Shown here one piece after another: positions 25,213 to 33,103 of a stretch of 42,075 nt of DNA (the first letter of the stretch is position 1; each line of letters begins with the position of its first letter). The DNA lies in NCBI GenBank assembly GCA_030447445.1, contig JAUJOW010000002.1, positions 246,568 through 288,642 on the forward strand, written 5' to 3'. Under the pieces are notes generated by a model. It was not told where the DNA came from, did not search any database, and was given only the letters and a program-made list of their open reading frames with translations. This DNA is from Acidimicrobiales bacterium (GTDB taxonomy: Bacteria > Actinomycetota > Acidimicrobiia > Acidimicrobiales > Iamiaceae). The position numbers and the translations under genes are program-made.

Positions 25213-26745
25213 CTAGCCGCCGAACGAGGGGCCGTCGGTGGGGACGCACGACGTGTCGAGCTCGGCCGTCGGGTCGTCGAGGAAGGTGGCGATGAGCTCG
25301 GTCGAGCAGTCACTGCTCAGGCCCACGACGTGGCCGAAACCCTCGAACTCGACGTAGGTGGCGTCGGTGAGGACGTCGGCTACGGCCCGGGAGTAGTCCG
25401 GTGGGGTGATCGGGTCGTACGTGCCGGCCAGCACGAGGGCGGGGATGTCCGAACGGACCGGCTCCCGGAAGGCGTCGTCGAGAGGCTCGACATCCCACTC
25501 CTCGCAGAAGGTGTGGCCCTGGTAGACGATGAGGCCGGCCGCCCGGCCGGGGTCTTCGATCAACGCCGCGCTGTCCTCAGCATCGAGGGGGCCGACGTCG
25601 GCGCAGTCGACCGAGTACAGCACCCCGGCCGCCGCCCTGGTCGCGAACGGCACCGCCTCCTGGGCGACGAGGGGGATGATGCCGGTCTCGCCCCGGGCGA
25701 GGTCGGCGGCGAACGTCGGCAGGAGCGGGATGAGCTCGGTGTCGCGGAGGGCGAAGGCCAGCCCGGCGTAGATGTCGTCGCCGGTGATGACGATGGGCAC
25801 GGTGCCACGCGGCTCACCCAGATCGACCGTGCCCTCGAACGGCGTGGCGTTGTACTGCTGTTGGACCTCATCGATCGTGGCCTCGAAATCGGGATGCTCG
25901 GCAGCGCACCCAGGGTCAGCGGCGCAGCCGGCGATGAGCGCATCCACCGCGCCGGCGGCCGCGTCCAGCACTGCCTCGACGGTGGCTCCCGACGGGGGGT
26001 ACACCGAGTCGAGGACGGCGCTGGCGATGCCCTCGGGGTGGGATCGCATGGTGGCCAGCGCCAGCCGGCCGCCGTAGGAAGGACCCCAGAGGTGCCACTG
26101 CTCGATGCCCAGCGCCACCCGCAGGTCGGCGAGGTCGGCCGCACTGGTCTCGGTGTCGTACAGGTCGAGGTCGACGCCCTCGTCGACGAGTCGGGCTCGG
26201 CAGGCCAGCACCGCGTCCCGGAAGTCGGCCAGCTCGACCTCGTAGGGCTCGTCGCGGCCGAGGTTGCGCACGACGGCATCCTCCTGCTCGGGGCACGCCA
26301 GGGGGGGCTCGGACAGGCCGATGCCGCGCTGGTCGTAGAGCACCACGTCGCGACCCAGCTCCTCCACGTCGTCCACGAAGCCCGGCACGTTGCTGATCGA
26401 CGGGAAGCCGGGGCCACCCTGGAGCCTCACGATCGGCTCGTCGTCGGCGTCGGCCGTCGGGCTCTCGAGCACGGCCACGGCCAGGCGCACGGCGGCGCCG
26501 TCGGGTTGCTCGCGATCGGCGGGCACCTCGAGCCAATGGCACCGCACGGTCAGCTCGAAGTCCTCGGGCAGGTCGGTGCACGGCCGGTCGGAGACCTCGG
26601 GGGCGTCGCTCACGGGAGCGGCCGTCGCCTCCGACGTCCGCGGAGAGCCGTTGCTGCCGGCCTGGTCGTCGTCGCCCCCGTTCGAGCAGCTCGCCACCAG
26701 GAAGCCCGCCACCACCGGCCAAGCCAACCACCGTCTCCAGGCCAC
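25213..26745 (-). CDS. Secreted alpha/beta-hydrolase lipoprotein, TAP/S33 peptidase-like
   Basis: This protein of about 510 residues starts MAWRRWLAWPVVAGFLVASC, a lipoprotein signal with the lipid-bearing cysteine at about residue 20, followed by an acidic Ser/Thr-rich linker. The hydrolase core shows RLQGGPGFPS (oxyanion region), LYDQRGIGLSEPP, the nucleophile GPSYGGRLAL, the acid AGTYDPITPP and the histidine FEGFGHVVG. It resembles tripeptidyl-aminopeptidase/TAP-like family S33 enzymes of actinobacteria that clip peptides or esters at the cell surface. GTG 26745 is preferred because GGGAG sits 5 nt upstream and it gives a perfect signal peptide. The upstream diiron-like gene is on the same strand, 71 bp away. 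Confidence 0.88.
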   Translation of the reverse strand: MAWRRWLAWPVVAGFLVASCSNGGDDDQAGSNGSPRTSEATAAPVSDAPEVSDRPCTDLPEDFELTVRCHWLEVPADREQPDGAAVRLAVAVLESPTADADDEPIVRLQGGPGFPSISNVPGFVDDVEELGRDVVLYDQRGIGLSEPPLACPEQEDAVVRNLGRDEPYEVELADFRDAVLACRARLVDEGVDLDLYDTETSAADLADLRVALGIEQWHLWGPSYGGRLALATMRSHPEGIASAVLDSVYPPSGATVEAVLDAAAGAVDALIAGCAADPGCAAEHPDFEATIDEVQQQYNATPFEGTVDLGEPRGTVPIVITGDDIYAGLAFALRDTELIPLLPTFAADLARGETGIIPLVAQEAVPFATRAAAGVLYSVDCADVGPLDAEDSAALIEDPGRAAGLIVYQGHTFCEEWDVEPLDDAFREPVRSDIPALVLAGTYDPITPPDYSRAVADVLTDATYVEFEGFGHVVGLSSDCSTELIATFLDDPTAELDTSCVPTDGPSFGG

Positions 26746-26762
26746 CGGATCTCCCACCGTCG

Positions 26763-26776
26763 CGCTCGATCGAGCG
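26763..26776. promoter_or_regulatory. Perfect 14-bp palindrome upstream of the lipoprotein gene
   Basis: CGCTCGATCGAGCG lies between the diiron-like gene and the start of the secreted hydrolase, 18 nt before the GTG. It may be an operator or the stem of a weak terminator; no T-run follows. Confidence 0.3.
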
Positions 26777-26816
26777 TAGGCCACTCGGCTGTCGGCGGCC
26801 TCGATCGGCGTTTCTG

Positions 26817-27635
26817 TCAGGCGGTCTTCAGGCGCGAAGTGAGCGAACCGTCGGTGCCGAACAGCTCCGATCGCCACCGCTCGACGAGCTCGGCGGCGTC
26901 GTGGTCGTCGGGGTGGAAGCCCGGCCGGTTGTAGTCGCGGATGCGGCGGGCCACGTCACCGGTGACGAAGGGTGACCGGCGAAGGCCGGCCAGGCTCCGC
27001 GCCAGTCGCACGGGGTGCCGGCGAGCCGTGGGGTCCTTCAGGATCGACACCGTCGTGGTCCCCACCAGCGCCAGCAGGAAGAGGGCGGTCGTCACGTTCA
27101 TCATCAGGCGGCGCAGTCGCTCCCCGCCGCCCGTGTTCCGGTACACGTCGAAGGCGACGGCCTTGTGCTCGGACTCCTCCAGTGCGTGCCAGAGGAACAG
27201 CGACCGCACCTCGGGGACGTCGAACATCGCACGGGCCTCCTCGTTCGACAGGAGCGTCTCGGCCAGTGTGGCCGTGTAGTGCTCGAGGGCGGCGGTGACA
27301 GCCAGGTTGGCCCGCCGGCCCTGGATCCGCTCACGAAAACGCAGGCTCCGGTCGACCAGCTTCTCCACGCCCTTGGTCGGGTAGCCCATGGCGGCGAGCC
27401 GGTCGTTGAGCTCGCGGTGCTCCCGGCCGTGCATGGCCTCCTGGCCGATGAAGCCCCTCACCTGGTCGCGGAGGTGGGCATCGGTGATGTCGTCGCGCCA
27501 CGAGCGGACCGAGCGAACGAAGAAGTCCTCGCCGTTGGGGAACATGGCCGAGAGCATGGCCACGACGTGGCTCATGGCCACGTCGCCGGCCACGAAGTAT
27601 TTCTGAACCTGGTCGGTCGGGTACTCGAACGCCAT
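26817..27635 (-). CDS. Metal-dependent hydrolase (PF10118-like), ferritin-like diiron helices
   Basis: The 272-residue protein resembles the COG3687/PF10118 family. Conserved acid/His helices are visible: FPNGEDFFVRSV, GQEAMHGREHRELN, ALEHYTATLAE and LFLWHALEESEHKAVAFDVY, together a set of Glu and His residues fit for two metals. A hydrophobic segment (TTALFLLALVGTTTVSI) follows and may contact the membrane. The biochemical reaction is not established. It is divergent from a TetR gene across a perfect 9-bp-arm palindrome, so that TetR protein probably controls it. Confidence 0.82.
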   Translation of the reverse strand: MAFEYPTDQVQKYFVAGDVAMSHVVAMLSAMFPNGEDFFVRSVRSWRDDITDAHLRDQVRGFIGQEAMHGREHRELNDRLAAMGYPTKGVEKLVDRSLRFRERIQGRRANLAVTAALEHYTATLAETLLSNEEARAMFDVPEVRSLFLWHALEESEHKAVAFDVYRNTGGGERLRRLMMNVTTALFLLALVGTTTVSILKDPTARRHPVRLARSLAGLRRSPFVTGDVARRIRDYNRPGFHPDDHDAAELVERWRSELFGTDGSLTSRLKTA

Positions 27636-27693
27636 GCGGCGTCTTCAGCTCGGCGGACATCAGCGGCTCCTTGGTCGACTCCGGCCGAAGCGT

Positions 27694-27714
27694 ACTGAAT
27701 GAGCTTCATTCAGT
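27694..27714. promoter_or_regulatory. TetR-type operator palindrome
   Basis: Arms ACTGAATGA (27694-27702) and TCATTCAGT (27706-27714) form a perfect 9-bp inverted repeat around GCT, in AT-richer DNA than its surroundings. It sits between the divergent hydrolase and TetR genes. Size and symmetry fit a TetR dimer site controlling both directions. Confidence 0.75.
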
Positions 27715-27755
27715 CAACTGGTTGCGGTTCGGCGTTCCCGTCGTTCGGCCGTGAG

Positions 27756-27761
27756 TAGGCT
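27756..27761 (+). promoter_or_regulatory. Candidate leaderless -10 box of the TetR gene (TAGGCT)
   Basis: TAGGCT lies 7 nt before the GTG at 27769. This spacing makes 27769 rather than 27751 the likely start of the regulator. Confidence 0.45.
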
Positions 27762-27768
27762 GGTGAAC

Positions 27769-28488
27769 GTGGTTCAGTCAGGCTCGGTCGGCGAACCCAG
27801 GGCCCTCGACCAAGCCCGCCGCCCGAGGGTCACCAAGCCGGCGGACCAGCGGCGGCGCGAGATCCTCGACGCCGCCACGCTCCTCTTCCGGGAGCGAGGA
27901 TTCGACGTGACCACGGTGCAGGCGATAGCGAAGCAGGCCGAGGTCGCAGCCGGCACGGTCTATCTCTACTTCCCGTCCAAAGACTCCATCCTCGTGGCGC
28001 TCCAGGAGGACTTCGAGGCCGGCCTGCTCGACCGCTTCGCAGAGATCGCCGAAGCTGTGCTCGCCGGAGAGGTGGCAAGTGGCGAAATCGTCAGCTACGA
28101 AGAGGCGGTCGAGCGCCTGATCGACGGGACCGTCGGCTACGGCCTCGAGCGCCGGGACGTCTGCGAAGTGATCGCTCGACACCTGGGCCGGGTGGGCGTC
28201 GTCCCCGATGGCCCCATCCTGGCCGGGGGCTTGACCGACCTGCTGGCCCGTGTCATCCGTGAAGGAGTACGCCTCGGGTACGTCCACACATCGGACCCGG
28301 AGATGGCGGCGTACCTCCTGAGTCTCGCCGCCGTCAGCGCCATCGGCAACGCCATCGCGTTCGAGGACGAACCGATGCTTGCGCGTGTCGTTCGGCAAAC
28401 CAAGGAGCTGTTCATCAAGGCGCTCGCACCGAACGCCCTCCCGACGACCGACGGTGCGGCGTCGGGGCTTCCTCGTGATGGTGTGTAG
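27769..28488 (+). CDS. TetR family transcriptional regulator
   Basis: This regulator of about 239 residues has an N-terminal TetR helix-turn-helix: DQRRREILDAATLLFRERG, DVTTVQAIAKQAEVAAGTVY, LYFPSKDSIL. The helical C-terminal ligand domain is divergent, as usual. GTG 27769 is chosen because a TANNNT box lies 7 nt upstream; 27751 would add six residues. It is divergent from the diiron-like hydrolase, with the palindrome at 27694 between them, so repression of that gene and of itself is likely. The ligand is unknown; many such pairs respond to fatty-acid-like or hydrophobic compounds, which is only a family-level guess. Confidence 0.9.
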   Translation: MVQSGSVGEPRALDQARRPRVTKPADQRRREILDAATLLFRERGFDVTTVQAIAKQAEVAAGTVYLYFPSKDSILVALQEDFEAGLLDRFAEIAEAVLAGEVASGEIVSYEEAVERLIDGTVGYGLERRDVCEVIARHLGRVGVVPDGPILAGGLTDLLARVIREGVRLGYVHTSDPEMAAYLLSLAAVSAIGNAIAFEDEPMLARVVRQTKELFIKALAPNALPTTDGAASGLPRDGV

Positions 28489-28634
28489 CTCGCTGTAGAG
28501 CCTGATCCGGGGTCGATCGCGAAAGCAAGTGAGGACGATCGCCGACACGCCCCAGTCGAGCAGCTGGGCGGAACCACGCTGGCGCCGAGCCGGGAGCGCG
28601 GTGGGGGTGACCCGGCGGGCCGTCGCGGTTCCCC

Positions 28635-29683
28635 TCAGCGTCCGGTGAGCAACCGCCTCACGGCGGCCGCCTCCGCCTGCCATTCCGTGAGGGTGCTGAT
28701 CACCTCGAACCCGAGCGCATCGTTGATGGCCAGCATCGGCGCGTTCGAGAACGTGTTGGCCGTCAGGACGCGCTCGACCCTGGGACGTTCGAGGCGGACG
28801 CGCTGCAACATCGCCGCCTTGCACCACTTCGCGAGCCCGAGCCCGCGGTGCTCTTGGTCGATGCCGGTGTTCTGCTGGAGCGCGGTCGCGGGCTCCCAGG
28901 GCTCGAAGGTGACCTCCGTCCTGCCGACGCAGCGTCCGTTCCGGTCACGGACGAGAATCGTCCACCGCTCCCGTCCGGCCTCCACGAGCGCGGCGTCCAG
29001 CTCCGCAACATCGTGCTCCGTGATGGCGACGTCGCCGACGTCGAGGTCGTCCTGCTGCGCCGTCTGCATGATGTGGTGGAAGCGCGCCGTCACCACGCAG
29101 GACCTCGGGGTACGGCCCGTCGACGAAGTCGAGCGTGTAGCCCAGACGGCGTCCCGGGGGCGCTCTCGATCCACCCCTCGACCATCGCGCAGCCGACGCC
29201 GGCAAGGCGGAGCTCGCTGGTCCGGTTGACCCGAGCGGCCCGGGCGCCGACGCTGCGTGCGAAGGCCTCGCCCGCAGGTACGGCGTCGAAGGTCGGCCAC
29301 ACGAGGGTCGTGCGACCCTCCATGATGGTCGTCTCGCAGATCTGCTCGAGGAGCCTCGAACCGAGCCGCTCGCGGCGGCGATCCCGCCGGACGAACACGT
29401 CGCACTCCATGACCCGCGGGTCCCCTGCCGCGTTCGACCAGCGGCAGACGCCACCGGCGTGCCGTCGACGTCCTGCGCCACCCACGTGTGGTCGTCGAAC
29501 TGCGACGGCAGCCTGCGCGCGAAGGCGATGTAGGACTCCAGCGGCTGAGGTTCCCGAGTCGGCCGCCGCTCCGCCTCGACCGGCGCTTCGACGGCGTGCA
29601 GCATCCCGGTCCTCGGCATCCGTGCCGGACCGGAAGCCGACGCGCCGGATGGTCACACCCTTCTGCTCGACGCTCACGACCAC
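28635..29683 (-). pseudogene. Double-domain GNAT acetyltransferase broken by four frameshifts
   Basis: Consecutive protein pieces of a two-domain GNAT lie in three frames. They are MVVSVEQKGVTIRRVGFRSGTDAE, AVEAPVEAERRPTREP with FDDHTWVAQDVDGTPVAS, MECDVFVRRDRRRERLGSRLLE (acetyl-CoA loop of domain one), YTLDFVDGPYPEVL, and RFHHIMQTAQQDD running into NTGIDQEHRGLGLAKWCKA (loop of domain two) and NDALGFEVISTLTEW. Breaks lie near 29607, 29445, 29153 and 29097. The protein would be about 349 residues. Clean similarity across each break favours sequence errors, but the accessory neighbourhood makes true decay possible. GNATs transfer acetyl groups from acetyl-CoA; the substrate is unknown. Confidence 0.7.
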
Positions 29684-30303
29684 GGCTGCCGGCGCAGGTC
29701 GGCGACCATCTGGTCGTCGGCGACCCGGCCGCTGGCACTACGCAGGCCGACGAGGTCGACGTCGACGACGAGCTCGTTCGCGGCCTGGTCGACCACGCTG
29801 TTCCCGCAATGGGGGGTAGTGGGTCGGTTTGAGACCTCGGCCTGCCGCGGGTCCGTCGCTGGCCCCGGTCGTCGACGCATCAGCAGGTGGGTCTCCGTCT
29901 CGCCCTCGACGACGAACCCGAGGCGCTCGTAGAGACGCTTTGCCGGATTGCGCTTATGAGTCTCCAACGTGGTGTCGCGGCCAGCTTGCTCTGCGCCGCC
30001 GATAGCTGCACTGAGGACGTACGTCCCCACACCCTTCGATTGGTGGCTGGGGAGCACTTCAACAAGCTGGATGTAAAGACTCCCGTCCGGGTCGGTGCGG
30101 CTATGGATAGCGCCGGCCGCAACACCGTCTACCTCGATGACCTCCACGTGGTTCCGTGGGTCCCGATTATTGAAAGCGCTTCTTTGCCGAGCGTCATCCC
30201 ACGGTTCGTACAGGATCTCGAAGCCTTCCCGCATGGTGGCGCGGTGTAGCTGGAAGAGCCACTCCCACTCGTCTGGGCGAGCGGCCCGCCTACGGATGAT
30301 CAT
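29674..30303 (-). CDS. GNAT family N-acetyltransferase with an unusual C-terminal tail
   Basis: The first 145 residues form a standard GNAT fold: a start MIIRRRAARPDEWEWLFQLH, YIQLVEVLPSHQSKGVGTYV (acetyl-CoA pyrophosphate loop, Q-x-x-G-V-G) and NPAKRLYERLGFVVEGETETHLLM as the usual end. About 60 further residues follow after RRRPG that look unrelated to GNATs, so the original stop may have been lost by fusion to foreign DNA. GAGAGGA precedes ATG 30303. Base composition is lower in GC than in the chromosome-like part, and a transposase remnant lies 24 bp upstream. The 3' end overlaps the broken double GNAT by 10 bp. Confidence 0.75.
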   Translation of the reverse strand: MIIRRRAARPDEWEWLFQLHRATMREGFEILYEPWDDARQRSAFNNRDPRNHVEVIEVDGVAAGAIHSRTDPDGSLYIQLVEVLPSHQSKGVGTYVLSAAIGGAEQAGRDTTLETHKRNPAKRLYERLGFVVEGETETHLLMRRRPGPATDPRQAEVSNRPTTPHCGNSVVDQAANELVVDVDLVGLRSASGRVADDQMVADLRRQPWS

Positions 30304-30326
30304 GGGGGTGGTCCTCTCATGTCGGC

Positions 30327-30755
30327 TCAGTCGAGCAGTCCGGCGATGTCGGTCAGGGACCACACGCGGTCGGCCACTCCTGCGGCCATCGCTGGGGTCC
30401 GCTTCCGGCCGTCGAGGCGGAGGGTCTGATGGGGCCGGCCGAAGTTGTAGTGGATGTAGTGGAGGCTGACGGCGTGGGCCAGGTTCTCGACCTTCGTGGA
30501 AAACCCGTTGGTCAGCCGGGTGAACCGGCGCATCCCCATCCGCATGGTGAGGATCTGGCGCTCGACGTAGGACGTGCTGATGAGGCCGCGCTCGGGGTCG
30601 CCGTTGGGGACGTTGATGTCCGTGACCTTGCACGTCGCGGATGAGTAGCGCCGGGTCTCGTCGGGCGGCGGGTCGCCGTACTCCTTGATGATCTGCGCGT
30701 AGTCGATGTTGCTGCGCCAGAGGGCGTCCACGACGGGCGGGTAGAGACCGATGAC
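30327..30755 (-). mobile_element. IS1-family-like transposase remnant, N-terminus missing
   Basis: About 140 residues match the C-terminal part of IS1-like DDE transposases: DYAQIIKEYG, GLISTSYVERQILTMRMGMRRF, TRLTNGFSTKVENLAHAVSLH, YNFGRPHQTLR and TPAMAAGVADRVWSLTDIAGLL. The N-terminal zinc finger and first catalytic region are absent. The upstream end joins directly to the permease fragment near 30752. No terminal inverted repeats were recognised. It cannot transpose by itself. Confidence 0.75.
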
Positions 30756-30943
30756 GACGCGAAGCCGAGGAGCATGGCAAGGCCAAGCTGGCGGGGCGAC
30801 CCTTCGCCGAGGCGCCGGGCGGTCTGGCGCCTGGACACGAGGACCTGGATGGCTGCCGAGATCGCGTAACCGAAGGCGAGTGCCCAGGCCGCCCGCCAGA
30901 ACAACCCGGCGGCTGTTGTGAGTGCATCCCAGATCACGCTCAC
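30752..30943 (-). pseudogene. Truncated COG0701/DUF318 permease, N-terminal fragment
   Basis: About 62 residues resemble the start of COG0701 permeases: FWRAAWALAFGYAISAAIQVLVSRR, then LGLAMLLGFASSS. In that family the last motif normally continues as CSYAA-like sequence; here it switches at about 30752 into the transposase remnant. In the open frame it runs on as nonsense to 30512. The GTG start overlaps a 25-codon reading frame by 4 nt, so this was once the last gene of the minus-strand operon. Family members are proposed transporters in metal or thiol homeostasis. The protein is very likely non-functional. Confidence 0.7.
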
Positions 30944-31017
30944 CGTTCGCAGGTGGCCGGCGTTGGCCGGTTCTCGGCGAAGGCGGTGAGCAGGAGGGCG
31001 ACCCTACGTGAGCGCAT
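30940..31017 (-). CDS. Possible 25-residue leader-like peptide
   Basis: ATG 31017 to TGA 30940 encodes a short peptide with a basic start and hydrophobic core (MRSRRVALLLTAFAENRP). It overlaps the end of the Lgt-like gene by 14 nt and its stop overlaps the permease GTG (GTGA), the same overlap style as the rest of the operon. It could be a coupling peptide or chance. No family is recognised. Confidence 0.3.
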   Translation of the reverse strand: MRSRRVALLLTAFAENRPTPATCER

Positions 31018-31840
31018 CGTGGTGCTCCTGTGGTGGCGTCGGGGGTGATCGGCGGCGACGGCGGATGACCAGTGCCGCCGTGCAGCCGACGGCCACGGTG
31101 GCGGCGAACCATTGGCTGCCGCTGAGGCCGGTTCCATGCGTCTCGTCGAGGCGGAAGAAGTCCTCGACGAAGCGGGCGGTGCCGTACCAGGCGCCGAAGG
31201 TCAGGATCAGGAAGCCGGGGTCGCGGGTCCTCCGGCGCAGTTTGAGCAGCACCACGAGCAAGACCGCGGCCGACGCCATGTCGTACAGGGCGGGCTGGTG
31301 CACGGCTTGGCCGACCGCAGCTGCGCAGGGTGAGGCGGCGTCGCCGGCTGGGCACGTGTAGCCCAGGGGGAAGTCGGTGGGTTTGCCGAGGTGGTCGGCG
31401 ACGATGAGGTCGCCGATACGGCCGATGAAGATGCCGAGCGCGAGACCCGGTGCGGCGGCGTCGAGGAGCCGCAGGACGGGGAGCCGGTCACGGCGCACCA
31501 TCGGGAGGGCGGCGAGGATGCCGCCGGTAATGCCGCCGAGCAGCGAGATGCCACCCTCCCACACGGCGAGGACCTCGAAAAGGTTGTCGTAGTCACCGGC
31601 ATGATTGGCGACGTATGCAAGGCGCGCACCGACAATGCCGCCGATGAGCCCTCGGGTGAGGATGCGGTGGAGCTGCTCGTCGTTCACGCCGATGCGACGC
31701 GCCGCTGTCCGCATCAGCAGGGCACCGGCGAGGAACCCGAGCGCGGTGCCGAGGCCGTGAGGCGAGATGGAGATCGGTCCGAGGTGGATGCGGACGATCG
31801 GGTCCCATGAGAGCGCGGCCAGGATGCTCGTCAGATTCAC
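31004..31840 (-). CDS. Prolipoprotein diacylglyceryl transferase (Lgt) paralogue 1
   Basis: This 278-residue protein with about seven membrane helices has the Lgt landmarks: GPISISPHGLGTALGF, GLIGGIVGARLAYV, VWEGGISLLGGITGG, GIFIGRIGDLIVADHLG and a C-terminal RFVEDFFRLDE. Lgt moves diacylglycerol from phosphatidylglycerol to the lipobox cysteine of prelipoproteins. Aligned by eye, two positions essential in E. coli Lgt differ: the SFHGG histidine is leucine and the asparagine after GRxG is aspartate. The enzyme may therefore be specialised. AAGGAAG precedes the GTG. It sits in the envelope operon running from 34758 to 30943, with a second paralogue at 41023. Confidence 0.85.
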   Translation of the reverse strand: MNLTSILAALSWDPIVRIHLGPISISPHGLGTALGFLAGALLMRTAARRIGVNDEQLHRILTRGLIGGIVGARLAYVANHAGDYDNLFEVLAVWEGGISLLGGITGGILAALPMVRRDRLPVLRLLDAAAPGLALGIFIGRIGDLIVADHLGKPTDFPLGYTCPAGDAASPCAAAVGQAVHQPALYDMASAAVLLVVLLKLRRRTRDPGFLILTFGAWYGTARFVEDFFRLDETHGTGLSGSQWFAATVAVGCTAALVIRRRRRSPPTPPQEHHDALT

Positions 31841-31879
31841 ATCGGCTTCCTTCGGGCGGTCATCGGGACTCGATGCCCA

Positions 31880-33103
31880 CTACACATGGCTCTCGGTCGT
31901 TTCGGTAGCGAGGATCGAGTCGAGGACGGCGGCGACGGTCTTGGGTGTTCGGACGGCGGCGTGGTGGTCGCTGTGGACCTCCTGGAACGTCACCGGGGCA
32001 CCCGATCGGGAGGCCGCTGCGGCCGCCTCTCGGGCGTACGCGATCGGTGCCTCCCGGTCGTCGGTCCCGTGGACGAGGCGGACCCGGATGCGGGCGGCGG
32101 CCAGGTCCGGGCGGCTGCGGTGGTCGACGACGACTCGTTGCAGCGTGCGGGAGTAGGAGGGCCAGCTGTGCCGGACGCCGTCGGCGACGACAGCCGGCGG
32201 CAGGTCGCGGATCAGCATCGGGCCGACCACAACCGCCAGCGGTCGGAGCGCGCACATGAGCGTGCAGATCACCCAGCCGAGTGGGTTCCGCGTGACGGTG
32301 AGGCGGGCCAGCAGGCCGAGCCGGCCGATCTCCTGCCGGGCGGTGGCAGCGTCGGGATAGGCGGGCAGTCCGATGAGCACGACACCGGCCAGGGGGACGG
32401 GCGGCGCCGCGGCCAACGCAGCAGCGAGGATGGCGCCGGTGGAGTGGCCGACGACAAGGGTCCCGGGCTCGAGGAGGGACCGGAGCGCTTCGAGGTGGCT
32501 GTCGACGTCGTAGGCGGCGCGGCGCGGTTTGGCCGAGCGGCCGAAGCCGAGCAGGTCGGGGGCGATGCCCTCGTAACCGCTGCGATGGGCGGCAAGGTTG
32601 TCCCAGTAGCGGGAGGAGGCGCCGAGACCGTGGAGGAACAGCACCGGCCGGCCCTCGCCCCATCGGCGGACCCGCAGACCGGTGGGGCCGGTGCGGGCGT
32701 CGTCGCCTCGGATGCCGTTGAGCGCGACGAGGTAGAGGCCGAGCGCGGCGAGGAAGACCACGTACCACGTCACGTTCCGCCCTGGGACGAAGTGGGTGCT
32801 GATGTGGCCGAGGAACACGTCCATCCACCGGGCGTGGGCCTCGTCGCCGACGAAGAGGACGTCAGGGAACATGGCGACGAGGTGGGCGAGCAACAGCCAC
32901 ACGAGCGGGTAGCCCACCGGCCGTCGCCGCCGCCGCACCACCAATGCCATGCCGACCAGGGCCACGCTGGCACCGACGAAGAAGTGGGTGAACCAGTGGA
33001 AGCGGGCGTCGTGTCCCCGGTACGACACGAACAGCGCCACCTCGACCACGACGGCGGCGGCGCACCACAGGCAAAGCCGAAGCCACGGCCAGCGGCTTGT
33101 CAC
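31880..33103 (-). CDS. Membrane domain fused to an alpha/beta hydrolase
   Basis: The 407-residue protein begins with about 135 residues holding four membrane helices and many histidines in the connecting loops (HDARFHWFTHFFVGA, HARWMDVFLGHISTHFVPG). A complete alpha/beta hydrolase follows: VLFLHGLGASSRYWDNLA, the nucleophile VVGHSTGAILAAAL, the acid RLVHGTDDREAP and the histidine HSDHHAAV. Membrane anchoring suggests lipid or ester substrates at the inner membrane. The GTG start overlaps the upstream stop by 4 nt and the Lgt paralogue follows 39 bp downstream, so both are in one operon. The combination with a His-rich four-helix domain is unfamiliar to me. Confidence 0.78.
   Translation of the reverse strand: MTSRWPWLRLCLWCAAAVVVEVALFVSYRGHDARFHWFTHFFVGASVALVGMALVVRRRRRPVGYPLVWLLLAHLVAMFPDVLFVGDEAHARWMDVFLGHISTHFVPGRNVTWYVVFLAALGLYLVALNGIRGDDARTGPTGLRVRRWGEGRPVLFLHGLGASSRYWDNLAAHRSGYEGIAPDLLGFGRSAKPRRAAYDVDSHLEALRSLLEPGTLVVGHSTGAILAAALAAAPPVPLAGVVLIGLPAYPDAATARQEIGRLGLLARLTVTRNPLGWVICTLMCALRPLAVVVGPMLIRDLPPAVVADGVRHSWPSYSRTLQRVVVDHRSRPDLAAARIRVRLVHGTDDREAPIAYAREAAAAASRSGAPVTFQEVHSDHHAAVRTPKTVAAVLDSILATETTESHV

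Noticed and set aside
25105..26934. 609-codon plus-strand open frame
   Set aside because: It is antisense to the lipoprotein hydrolase and diiron-like genes, with repetitive Gly/Asp/Val composition and no family resemblance.
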